A program made the translations under genes and the position numbers. Positions 55,611-62,974 of a stretch of DNA of 64,000 nt are shown piece after piece. The stretch spans positions 1-64,000 of the forward strand of contig JACPOK010000040.1 in assembly GCA_016191525.1 (NCBI GenBank), written 5' to 3'. The stretch's first letter is position 1. Each line of letters opens with the position of its first letter. The DNA is from Burkholderiales bacterium (GTDB taxonomy: Bacteria > Pseudomonadota > Gammaproteobacteria > Burkholderiales > Burkholderiaceae_C). The notes beneath the pieces are model-generated. The model was given only the letters and a program-made list of their open reading frames with translations, ran no database searches and had not been told where the DNA came from.

Positions 55611-56394
55611 GAAGCGCCTTCCGCACCGCGTTCACCACCAGCTCGCCGGCCACGATGATGGCGACGATGGTGGCCAGGATGGTGAAGACGAAGTCGTAGT
55701 CAAAGCGCTGGAAGGCCGAGAACAGCGCGCCGCCGATGCCGCCCGCGCCGACGATGCCCACCATGGTGGAGTTGCGCAGGTTCGAATCCAGCTGGTAGGT
55801 GGAAAAGCCCACGAAGCGCGCCATCACCTGCGGCAGCACGCCGAACAGCACCACGTTCATGAACGACGCGCCGGTGGCCCGCACCGCCTCCACCTGCTTG
55901 GCCGAGATTTCCTCTATAGCGTCGGCGAACAGCTTGCCGACGAAGCCGATGGTGCCCAGCACCAGCGCCAGGATGCCGGCCAGCGGGCCGAAGCCCACCG
56001 CCTTGACGAACAGGATGGCCTTGATGACCGGGTGCAGCGAACGGCAGAAGGCGATGAAGCCGCGCGCGGGCAGGCGCGCGAAGCCCGGCACCAGGTTGCC
56101 CGCCGCCAGCACGCCGATGGGCAGGCTGAGCGCGACGCCCACCACCGTGGCGAGTACGGCGATCTGCAGGCTTTCGCGGATGCCCGTCCACAGCACGTCC
56201 ATTTTCGAGACGTCCGGCGGGAACATGCGCGCGAGGAAACGCGCTCCCTGCTTCAGGCCGAAGGCCAGCCGCTCGGCGCTGATGTCGACCTGCGCCAGCA
56301 CATACGCGGCGTACACCAGCACGCCGAGCACCAGCAGGCGGCTGCCGGTGGACCAGGAAAAAGGCCGCGCCGCGCGAACGACAGCCACGTTCAT
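55603..56394 (-). CDS. phnE: PhnE-type ABC permease (first)
   Basis: A 263-residue PhnE-family permease with six membrane segments, EA loop [17 protein letters not shown] and the conserved [13 protein letters not shown]. The ATG at 56394 overlaps the phnC stop in an ATGA. Confidence 0.9.
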   Translation of the reverse strand: MNVAVVRAARPFSWSTGSRLLVLGVLVYAAYVLAQVDISAERLAFGLKQGARFLARMFPPDVSKMDVLWTGIRESLQIAVLATVVGVALSLPIGVLAAGNLVPGFARLPARGFIAFCRSLHPVIKAILFVKAVGFGPLAGILALVLGTIGFVGKLFADAIEEISAKQVEAVRATGASFMNVVLFGVLPQVMARFVGFSTYQLDSNLRNSTMVGIVGAGGIGGALFSAFQRFDYDFVFTILATIVAIIVAGELVVNAVRKALHV

Positions 56395-57194
56395 TGCAGC
56401 CACCCCTGGCCGCCGTAGATCTTCTGCATGCGCTGCGGCGTCAGGCCATCCGGCGGCCCGTCATAGACCACCAGCCCGCCGTTCATGCCCACGATGCGGT
56501 CGGCATAGCGGCGCGCCAGCTCCACGTCGTGGATGTTGACGATCACCGGGATGCCGTGCAGCCGGCCCTGCTCGCGCAGCAGCTGGAAGATTTCGACCGA
56601 GCTCTTGGGGTCCAGCGAGGAAGTCGGCTCGTCGGCCAGCAGCAGGCTGGGCTGCTGCATCAGCGCGCGCGCGATGCCCACCCGCTGGCGCTGGCCGCCG
56701 CTGAGCGCATCGGCGCGCTGGTTGGCGAAGTCCGCCAGCCCCACTGTCTCCAGCAACGCATATGCGCGCAACACGTCGGCCTCGGGAAACTTGCGGCGCC
56801 ACGCGTTCCAGGCCGAGATGTAGCCCAGCCGCCCGGTCAGCAGGTTTTCCATCACCGACAGGCGCTCCACCAGGTTGTATTCCTGGAACACCATGCCGAT
56901 GTGGCGGCGGCTGCGCCGCAGCGCCGCGCCGCGCAGCTGCGCCATGTCCAGCCGCTGCCCGGCCACGTTCAGCCAGATCTCGCCCGAACTGGGGTCGACC
57001 AGCCGGTTGATGCAGCGGATCAGCGTGGATTTTCCGGTGCCCGAGGGGCCGATGATGGCTGTGAGGCCGGAGCCTTCAATGTTCAGGTCAATGCATTTCA
57101 GCACCGGCTTGCCGGGCACGTATTCCTTGACCAGGTTGCGGATGCCCAGGCTGCCACTGAAGGCGGCGGGGGATGCGATGTCGCTCATGCTCAT
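56391..57194 (-). CDS. phnC: PhnC-type phosphonate ABC ATPase
   Basis: A 267-residue ABC ATPase with Walker [10 protein letters not shown], signature [14 protein letters not shown] and Walker [12 protein letters not shown], close to PhnC. It energises the two PhnE permeases. The start is ATG 57194 (ATGA overlap with phnD); a second ATG at 57188 has better ribosome-binding-site spacing. Confidence 0.92.
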   Translation of the reverse strand: MSMSDIASPAAFSGSLGIRNLVKEYVPGKPVLKCIDLNIEGSGLTAIIGPSGTGKSTLIRCINRLVDPSSGEIWLNVAGQRLDMAQLRGAALRRSRRHIGMVFQEYNLVERLSVMENLLTGRLGYISAWNAWRRKFPEADVLRAYALLETVGLADFANQRADALSGGQRQRVGIARALMQQPSLLLADEPTSSLDPKSSVEIFQLLREQGRLHGIPVIVNIHDVELARRYADRIVGMNGGLVVYDGPPDGLTPQRMQKIYGGQGWLQ

Positions 57195-58186
57195 TTCCTC
57201 TTCGCAGCTTCCTTGTCGAAAGCCTCGCGGTTGAATTTCTCCCCAGCGGCTTCGGCCACTTCACGCACGATGGCGTAGTCCTTGATGTAGGTGGCGGGGA
57301 TGAACCTGGTGTCGCCCTCGAAGGCCTTGGTCATCTCCGGGGTGAAGCGGTAGCTCATGAAGCAGGACACCAGCTTGTCCCGCACCGCGGGCGCCAAGTC
57401 GTGCGAGTGGGCGAAGGCCGAGGTGGGGAATTTCTCGCTGCGGTAGACGATGCGGAAGTCATCGGCCTTGATGGCGCCGCGCGCCGCCATGCGCTCGAAC
57501 ACGTCGGAGGCCACGGCCGCCGCGTCGTAGTCGCCGCTGGCCACCCCCAGGATCGACTGGTCGTGCTTGCCCGAGAACAGCACCTTGTAGTCCTTGCCGG
57601 GCGTCACGCCCTGCTTGGGCAGCAGCGCCATCGGCGCCATGTGGCCGGAGTTCGATGAAGGCGAGGCGTGCGCCACCTTTCTGCCTTTCAGGTCGGCCGG
57701 GGTCTTGATGGTGCTGTCCTTGCGCGTGATGACGATCAGGTGGTAGCTGCGCTGGCCCTGCTCGCCGGCCTTGACGGCGAACGGCACCGCGCCGGCCACG
57801 TTCACCGCAAAGCCGGTGGCGCCGGTGGAAAAGCCCGCCACGTGCAGGCGGCCGGCGCGCATGGCCTCGATCTGCGCGGCATTGCTCTGCACCTGGAAGA
57901 ACACCACCTTCTTGCCGGTGCACTGCGACAGGTGCTGCACGAACGGGTCGAACAGCTTCTCGTACACCGCGGGGTCTTCGATCGGCGTGAAGGTGAAGAC
58001 GATGGTGTTGGGATTGCGTTGCTTGCGTGCGTCGGCCGGCAGGTCGGCCACCAGGTCGTTGTTGGCGTCGCAGAACGCGGTGTCCAGGTCGCCCCGGCGG
58101 GGGCAGCTGTCCTGGGCCAGCGCGGGTGCGCAGGCAACAAGCCCTGAAAGCAGGGCGGCAAGCAGGCGGGTCGGTTGGCGCTTCAT
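57191..58186 (-). CDS. phnD: PhnD-like phosphate/phosphonate binding protein (first)
   Basis: A 331-residue periplasmic protein with a signal peptide (cleavage after ALAQ, residue 25) and a PhnD domain; the oxyanion loop [11 protein letters not shown] matches phosphonate/phosphite binding proteins. It carries extra Cys residues early (SCPRRGD, FCDAN, QCTGKK), unusual for the family. It is first gene of the minus-strand phnD-phnC-phnE-phnE-phnD2 operon. No C-P lyase, phosphite dehydrogenase or phn hydrolase genes are nearby, so the true substrate is open. Confidence 0.88.
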   Translation of the reverse strand: MKRQPTRLLAALLSGLVACAPALAQDSCPRRGDLDTAFCDANNDLVADLPADARKQRNPNTIVFTFTPIEDPAVYEKLFDPFVQHLSQCTGKKVVFFQVQSNAAQIEAMRAGRLHVAGFSTGATGFAVNVAGAVPFAVKAGEQGQRSYHLIVITRKDSTIKTPADLKGRKVAHASPSSNSGHMAPMALLPKQGVTPGKDYKVLFSGKHDQSILGVASGDYDAAAVASDVFERMAARGAIKADDFRIVYRSEKFPTSAFAHSHDLAPAVRDKLVSCFMSYRFTPEMTKAFEGDTRFIPATYIKDYAIVREVAEAAGEKFNREAFDKEAAKRK

Positions 58187-58247
58187 GGGTTCCTCGTGAA
58201 AACGTGGCTTGACTGTAGGCAGCCCTTCGCCTTCGCGAAAGGCCTGG

Positions 58248-58291
58248 ATTTCATCCGCATTTCAGGAAGATTTCATCCTGATTACAGAAGC
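58248..58291. promoter_or_regulatory. Four tandem 11-bp repeats, OmpR/PhoB-family binding site
   Basis: Four consecutive 11-base units start at 58248, 58259, 58270 and 58281, each opening with ATTTCA or ATTACA; units 1 and 3 share ATTTCATCC. Direct repeats with an 11-bp period are the usual target of OmpR/PhoB-type regulators. The array lies between phnD (62 bases) and the response-regulator gene (52 bases), a good place to control both. Confidence 0.65.
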
Positions 58292-58343
58292 TTCGGGGTA
58301 TTCCGCAGGGGCCGGCGCGCGGGTTTCAGGGCAGTCTTGCGCC

Positions 58344-59015
58344 ATGAAGCTCCTGCTGGTGGAAGACGATTTCGACCTGAGCGGCGCCCTGACGCGGGTG
58401 CTGCGCAAGCGCGGGTTCGACGTGACCCACAGCAACGACGGCATCGAGGCGCTGGCGCTGCTGCGCTCCGACGGCTTCGAGGCGGTGATCCTCGATCTGG
58501 GCATTCCCGGCATCGACGGCCTGCAGCTGCTGCAGCGCCTGCGTGGCCGCGGCAGCACCGTGCCGGTGCTTGTGCTGACGGCCCGCGGTTCGGTGGGCGA
58601 GCGCGTCACCGGCCTGAACGCCGGGGCCGACGACTACCTGGCCAAGCCGTTCGACCTGGACGAGCTGGACGCCCGCCTGCGCGCCCTGGTACGCCGCTCG
58701 CGCGGGCTGGACGACCCGCGCTGCGGCGAGCTGCGCTACGAGCGCGGCTCGGGCGCGTTCTATGTGAAGGAGCAGGCGCTGGAACTCACGCGGCGCGAAA
58801 GCGCGCTGCTGGCGGCCCTGATGGCGCAGCCCGGCCACGCCGTGACCCGCGAGCGGCTGGCGCTGCTGGCGTTCTCCGACGACGCGCTTTCACAGGGCGA
58901 GGGGCTGGAGGTGCTGGTGCACCGCGTGCGCAAGAAGCTGGTGGGCACCGGTGCGCAGGTCACCACGCTGCGCGGGCTGGGCTACCTGTTGCAGGAGGAA
59001 AAGCGTGCCGCCTGA
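58344..59015 (+). CDS. OmpR-family response regulator, TctD-like
   Basis: A 223-residue response regulator: receiver domain with the acidic pocket (VEDD), phosphorylatable Asp51 (VILDLG), Lys in LAKPFD, then a winged-helix DNA-binding domain (LTRRESALLAALM, RGLGYLL). It is divergent from the phn-like operon and coupled to its histidine kinase by an 11-bp overlap. Resemblance to TctD/QseB/BasR regulators is clear; the precise subfamily is inferred from the kinase. Confidence 0.93.
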   Translation: MKLLLVEDDFDLSGALTRVLRKRGFDVTHSNDGIEALALLRSDGFEAVILDLGIPGIDGLQLLQRLRGRGSTVPVLVLTARGSVGERVTGLNAGADDYLAKPFDLDELDARLRALVRRSRGLDDPRCGELRYERGSGAFYVKEQALELTRRESALLAALMAQPGHAVTRERLALLAFSDDALSQGEGLEVLVHRVRKKLVGTGAQVTTLRGLGYLLQEEKRAA

Positions 59016-60468
59016 AGGCCGCGGCCTGCCCGCGCGGCTGGCCCTGCCCCGCTCCATCCGGGCCCGGCTGCTGCTCTGGCTGTCGCTGCCGCTGGTGGTG
59101 TTCCTGGCCATCGACGCCTGGGCCAACTACAGCGCGGCGCTGCGCACGGCGCAGCTGGCCTTCGACCGGCTGCTGGTCACCTCCACCCATGCGCTGGCCG
59201 ACCTGATCCGGCTGGAGCGCGGCCAGCTGGTGATCAGCCTGCCGCACGCAGCGCTTGAAATCTACGACCACGTATCTGCCGCCGCGGAGCCAGGCGAGCT
59301 GGAGACCCGGGGCCGCATGCTGTATCGGGTGGGCTTCCTGGACGGCGCCTACCTGGCGGGCGACAGGGAACTGCCCGCCTACACGGCGCGGCCGCCCAGC
59401 CACCCGGTCTACCGCTCGATGATCGAGCTGTATGACTCGCGCAGCGGGCCGGAGCCGATGCGCATGGCCGCCCTCTTGCAGCCGGTGGAATCGTTCGACG
59501 GCGCGCGGCTGGTGGTGGTGCAGGTGGCCGAGTCGTCGGCCTACCGCGACGCGCTGGCGCGGCGCATCCTGCTGGAGACGCTGGTGCGCCAGGCCGTCCT
59601 GCTGGTAGTGGTGCTGGCACTGATCTGGGTAGTGGCCACGCTGGCGCTGAAGCCGCTCACACTGCTGGCGGCGCGGCTGGATGCGCGCAGCGCGCATGAC
59701 CTCACGCCGCTGGCGCCCGCGCCGGTGCCGTCGGAACTCACGCCGGTGGTGGGCGGCTTTGACGGCCTGCTGGCGCGGCTGGCCCATGCGCAGGAGCAGC
59801 AGCGGCGCTTTGTGGCGGACGCCTCGCACCAGCTGCGCACACCGCTGACGGTGCTGCAGCTGCAGGCCGAGTCAGGGCTGCGCGGCGACGTGCCGGCGCA
59901 GGAGGCGCTGGCTTCGGTGGCCGCCACCACGCAGCGCGCCACCCGCCTGGCCGAGCAGCTGCTGTCGCTGGCCAAGGCGCAGCAGACAGCCGCCACCGAA
60001 GCGCCGCAGGACGCGGACCTGCGCGAGATCGCCAGCGAGGCGGCCGTCGAGCTTTCGCCGCTGATCGCCGCCAAATACCTGGACTTCCGGTTCGAGTGCG
60101 AACCCTGCACGGCCAGCACGCACCGCTGGATGGTGCGCGAGATCGTCGCCAACCTGCTGAAGAACGCGATCGAGTTCACGCCGGATCACGGCGTGCTGGG
60201 AATACGCACCGAGTTCGAGGGCGGCAGCCCCGCGCTGGTGGTGTGGGATTCGGGCCCCGGCCTGTCGGACGCGATGAAGGAGCAGGTGTTCACGCCCTTC
60301 GCCACCGACCGGCCCTCGCGCGGCGCCGGGCTGGGCCTGGCCATCTGCCGCGATTTGGCATCGGCGCTGGGTGCCTCGCTGCAACTGGCCAACCGCGGCG
60401 GCGCGCAGGGCGGGCTGCAGGCGCGGCTGGTCATGCCGCCAGCGCCACCGCCTCCACCTCGACCTTGA
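59005..60468 (+). CDS. Sensor histidine kinase, TctE-like
   Basis: A 487-residue kinase starting at GTG 59005 with AGGAGG 6 bases upstream. TM1 is at about 22-42, a periplasmic sensor of ~150 residues resembles the 2CSK_N domain, TM2 is at about 193-215, then a short HAMP-like linker, the H box ASHQLRTP (His275) and the ATPase domain (NLLKNAIEF, DSGPGLS, GLGLAICRDL). TctE kinases usually sense carboxylates, but here it faces a phosphonate-type transporter. Confidence 0.92.
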   Translation: MPPEGRGLPARLALPRSIRARLLLWLSLPLVVFLAIDAWANYSAALRTAQLAFDRLLVTSTHALADLIRLERGQLVISLPHAALEIYDHVSAAAEPGELETRGRMLYRVGFLDGAYLAGDRELPAYTARPPSHPVYRSMIELYDSRSGPEPMRMAALLQPVESFDGARLVVVQVAESSAYRDALARRILLETLVRQAVLLVVVLALIWVVATLALKPLTLLAARLDARSAHDLTPLAPAPVPSELTPVVGGFDGLLARLAHAQEQQRRFVADASHQLRTPLTVLQLQAESGLRGDVPAQEALASVAATTQRATRLAEQLLSLAKAQQTAATEAPQDADLREIASEAAVELSPLIAAKYLDFRFECEPCTASTHRWMVREIVANLLKNAIEFTPDHGVLGIRTEFEGGSPALVVWDSGPGLSDAMKEQVFTPFATDRPSRGAGLGLAICRDLASALGASLQLANRGGAQGGLQARLVMPPAPPPPPRP

Positions 60469-60811
60469 GCCCGAAGTGCAGCGGCCCCGTGGGCACCACG
60501 GCGCGCGCGGGGCGGGCCGCACCGGCCCACTGCGCATAGACCTGGTTGAACAGCGGCCAGTTCTCAACACTGTCCACATACACGCGCACTTGCACCAGCT
60601 GCGCCACGCCGCTGCCCGCGGCTTCCAGCGCAGCCTGCACGTTGGCCAGGCACTGGCGGGCCTGCTGCTCGAAGGGCGCATCCACCAGCTTCACGCCATC
60701 GGGCGTGATCGGCAGCTGGCCGGAGACAAACACGAATCCGTTGGCGACCACCGCATGGCTGTAGTGGCCGCCTGGTTTTGCCAGCGTGGGGGGATTGAGT
60801 TCACCAGCCAT
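60431..60811 (-). CDS. RidA family (YjgF/YER057c/UK114) protein
   Basis: A 126-residue RidA-like protein with GGHYSHAV, FVFVSGQLP and the C-terminal VEVEAVA strand, of the 2-aminoacrylate/imine deaminase superfamily. It overlaps the convergent kinase gene by 38 bp and the upstream DSD1-type gene by 11 bp. Pairing with a PLP enzyme that could release reactive enamines makes a RidA-type detoxifying role plausible. The typical catalytic Arg appears to be in LVQVRVYV. Confidence 0.88.
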   Translation of the reverse strand: MAGELNPPTLAKPGGHYSHAVVANGFVFVSGQLPITPDGVKLVDAPFEQQARQCLANVQAALEAAGSGVAQLVQVRVYVDSVENWPLFNQVYAQWAGAARPARAVVPTGPLHFGLKVEVEAVALAA

Positions 60812-61931
60812 AGAAGCGGCTCCAGGTTTCGGTGCTGCCGTCGGCGGCCACCGCGTGATATTCGGGGAACTGCGCGCCGGTGGCGCAGGCGTGGTTGGGC
60901 AGGATGCGCAATTGCGCGCCCACCGGAAAGCGCCGGGCGATGTCCGCATCGGGCGCGCCCTGGCGCGACAGGATGCCGTGCTCCTGGTTGGCACTGCTGA
61001 GCACGTAGCCCGCAAGCGGCTGCCCGGCCAGGTCGCACACCAGGCCGTAGCCGTAGTCGTGCGATTGCTTTTGCGTGCCACGGTCGCGGCTCATCGCCAT
61101 CCAGCCCGCATCGACGATGGCCCAGCCCTTGTCCGCCTGATGGCCGATGACGGTGGTGAGCACGCTCAGCGCCACGTCGCCCGGCGCGCACACGCCCACG
61201 TTGGCCATCACCAGGTCGAAGAACACATAGACGCCGGCGCGCACCTCGGTCACGCCTTCCAGGTGCCTGGCGGAAAGCGCGGTGGGCGTGGAGCCCACGC
61301 TCACCACCGGGCAGGGCAGGCCGGCCGCGCGCAGGCGTTCGGCGGCCCGCACGCAGCCGGCGCGCTCCTGTTCGGCCATCGCCTGCAGCGCTTCAGGCGT
61401 GCCGCAGTCGTAGCTGGAGCCGGCGTGCGTCATCACGCCGCCGAGCAGCATGCCGGCTTCATGGATCGCGCGGCCCACCTCGATCAGCGCCGGCTCGTCC
61501 GGCTTGATGCCGGAGCGGTGGCCGTCGGCGTCGATCTCGATCCAGACCTCGAATTTCACCCCGTTTTCATTGGCAAATTGGCCCAGAGAGCGCGCGGACT
61601 GTGCGTTGTCAGCTATCAATTTAATAGCGCAGCCCTTGCGCAGCAACGCCAGCGCCTGCGGCAGCTTGGAAGGGACCATGCCCACGGCATAGAGGATGTC
61701 GGTGACGCCGGCGGCAAAAAACTGCCCGGCTTCCTTGAGGGTGGAAACCGTGATGCCGCGCGCACCGGCCGCGAGCTGCGCCCACACCACCGGCAGGCAC
61801 TTGCTGGTTTTGACGTGCGGGCGGAAGGCCACGCCAAGCCCGTCCATGCGCGTTTGCATGCGGGCGATGTTGCGTTCCATGCGCGCCCGGTCCACCAGCG
61901 CGGCGGGCGTGTTGAGTTGCTCGAAATCCAT
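60801..61931 (-). CDS. DSD1-family PLP-dependent enzyme (D-threonine aldolase/D-serine dehydratase-like)
   Basis: A 376-residue fold-type III (alanine racemase-like) enzyme with the PLP-lysine motif RPHVKTSK near residue 38 and a C-terminal D-serine-dehydratase-like domain (LPNHACATG, metal ligands). Likely substrates are D-threonine, D-allothreonine or 3-hydroxy-D-aspartate. An AT-rich 17-bp element interrupts the otherwise GC-rich coding sequence near residue 103. Overlaps the RidA gene, so they are probably one operon. Confidence 0.88.
   Translation of the reverse strand: MDFEQLNTPAALVDRARMERNIARMQTRMDGLGVAFRPHVKTSKCLPVVWAQLAAGARGITVSTLKEAGQFFAAGVTDILYAVGMVPSKLPQALALLRKGCAIKLIADNAQSARSLGQFANENGVKFEVWIEIDADGHRSGIKPDEPALIEVGRAIHEAGMLLGGVMTHAGSSYDCGTPEALQAMAEQERAGCVRAAERLRAAGLPCPVVSVGSTPTALSARHLEGVTEVRAGVYVFFDLVMANVGVCAPGDVALSVLTTVIGHQADKGWAIVDAGWMAMSRDRGTQKQSHDYGYGLVCDLAGQPLAGYVLSSANQEHGILSRQGAPDADIARRFPVGAQLRILPNHACATGAQFPEYHAVAADGSTETWSRFYGW
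61612..61628. repeat. 17-bp AT-rich element, copy 5 (in DSD1 gene)
   Basis: GCTATCAATTTAATAGC, an inverted repeat with 5-base arms and a 7-base loop, in frame within the gene at 60801-61931; the best copy of the family. Confidence 0.7.
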
Positions 61932-61983
61932 GCCGCAAGCTTAAAGCTTCGCGGCAAGCCAGGCTAAAAGCGGCGCGTTCCCC

Positions 61984-62133
61984 TCAGGCGAAGATGCGAT
62001 GGGCTTTTTCCCGGAGCTCCTGCTGCCGCATCAGGATGCGGGGCACGTCGGGGTGCATGGGGTCGATCTCGCGCATGGCCCACTTGTAGAACGCCTGGGC
62101 AAACGCCACATGGATAAAGTTGAGTACTTTCAT
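61984..62133 (-). CDS. Tiny hypothetical protein, 49 residues
   Basis: Starts at ATG 62133: MKVLNFIHVAFAQAFYKWA, then a charged helical tail (REIDPMHPDVPRIL, QELREKAHRIF). It reads as an amphipathic helix followed by a charged helix, with normal codon use, so it is probably real although the ribosome-binding site is weak. Function unknown. Confidence 0.5.
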   Translation of the reverse strand: MKVLNFIHVAFAQAFYKWAMREIDPMHPDVPRILMRQQELREKAHRIFA

Positions 62134-62247
62134 GGACTGTATTGAGGCTGATTTCGGCCGGCCGCGTTGTAGGCGGGCGGCGGCTGGGCGGCTGAGCAGA
62201 TGGCGACAGGCCGTGTCGGACAAATCGGACGCCGGGCGGCCCGTGGC

Positions 62248-62973
62248 CTAGCCGCGCAGGGCGGCCCACAGCATGGTGAGCCCGGCCATCAGCAGCAGCC
62301 CATCCATCAGCAGCCTGAACTTGTCGGCATCCAGCTGGCGCACATGGCGCTTGGCGATGAAGGCGCCGGCCACCAGCGAGCTGCCCACGATCAGCCCCTT
62401 GCCGATGGCCTCCACCGGCAGCGCGCCCAGCGTGCGGAAGGTGATGGCCTTGGCAAAGTACACGGCCATGGAGCCCAGCGCCTCGGTGCCCAGGAAGGCG
62501 CCCTTCACCAGCCCATGCATCAGGAAGAACGGCGCGTTGATGGGCCCGGTGCTCACCACGATGCCGGTGAGAAAGCCGATCACGGCGCCCACCAGCGCGA
62601 TGTGCCAGCGATTGAGCCTCCAGTGCTGGCGCGCCATCCACCTGCGCACCGGGATCATCGCGATGAAAAACACGCCCAGCGCCACCTCCACGATGCCCAC
62701 GGGCAACGTGAGCAGCGTGTGCGCGCCCAGGGCCGCGGCCGGCATGCCGGTGGCGGCGTAGGCCAGCGTGGTGCGCCAGTCCACCTCGTGCCACCAGGCC
62801 GCCACGCGTGAGGCGTTGGCCATGATGGAGGCGATGGCCATGATGGGAACGGCTTCACGCGGGCCGAACACCAGCACCAGCGCCGGCATCAGCATGATGG
62901 AGGTGCCGAAGCCCACCACGCCGCCGACGGTGCCGGCCACCAGGCCCAGGATGAGGACGAGCGCGAAGTCCAA
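62248..62973 (-). CDS. TauE/SafE family sulfite/anion permease
   Basis: A 241-residue membrane protein with about seven or eight hydrophobic segments and the TauE/SafE motif (GTVGGVVGFGTSIMLMPALVL). Family members export sulfite, sulfoacetate or other anions. The start is a TTG at 62973 with an AAGG upstream, 12 bases after the natural stop frame of the upstream hydrolase, suggesting coupling. Confidence 0.88.
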   Translation of the reverse strand: MDFALVLILGLVAGTVGGVVGFGTSIMLMPALVLVFGPREAVPIMAIASIMANASRVAAWWHEVDWRTTLAYAATGMPAAALGAHTLLTLPVGIVEVALGVFFIAMIPVRRWMARQHWRLNRWHIALVGAVIGFLTGIVVSTGPINAPFFLMHGLVKGAFLGTEALGSMAVYFAKAITFRTLGALPVEAIGKGLIVGSSLVAGAFIAKRHVRQLDADKFRLLMDGLLLMAGLTMLWAALRG

Positions 62974-62974
62974 G

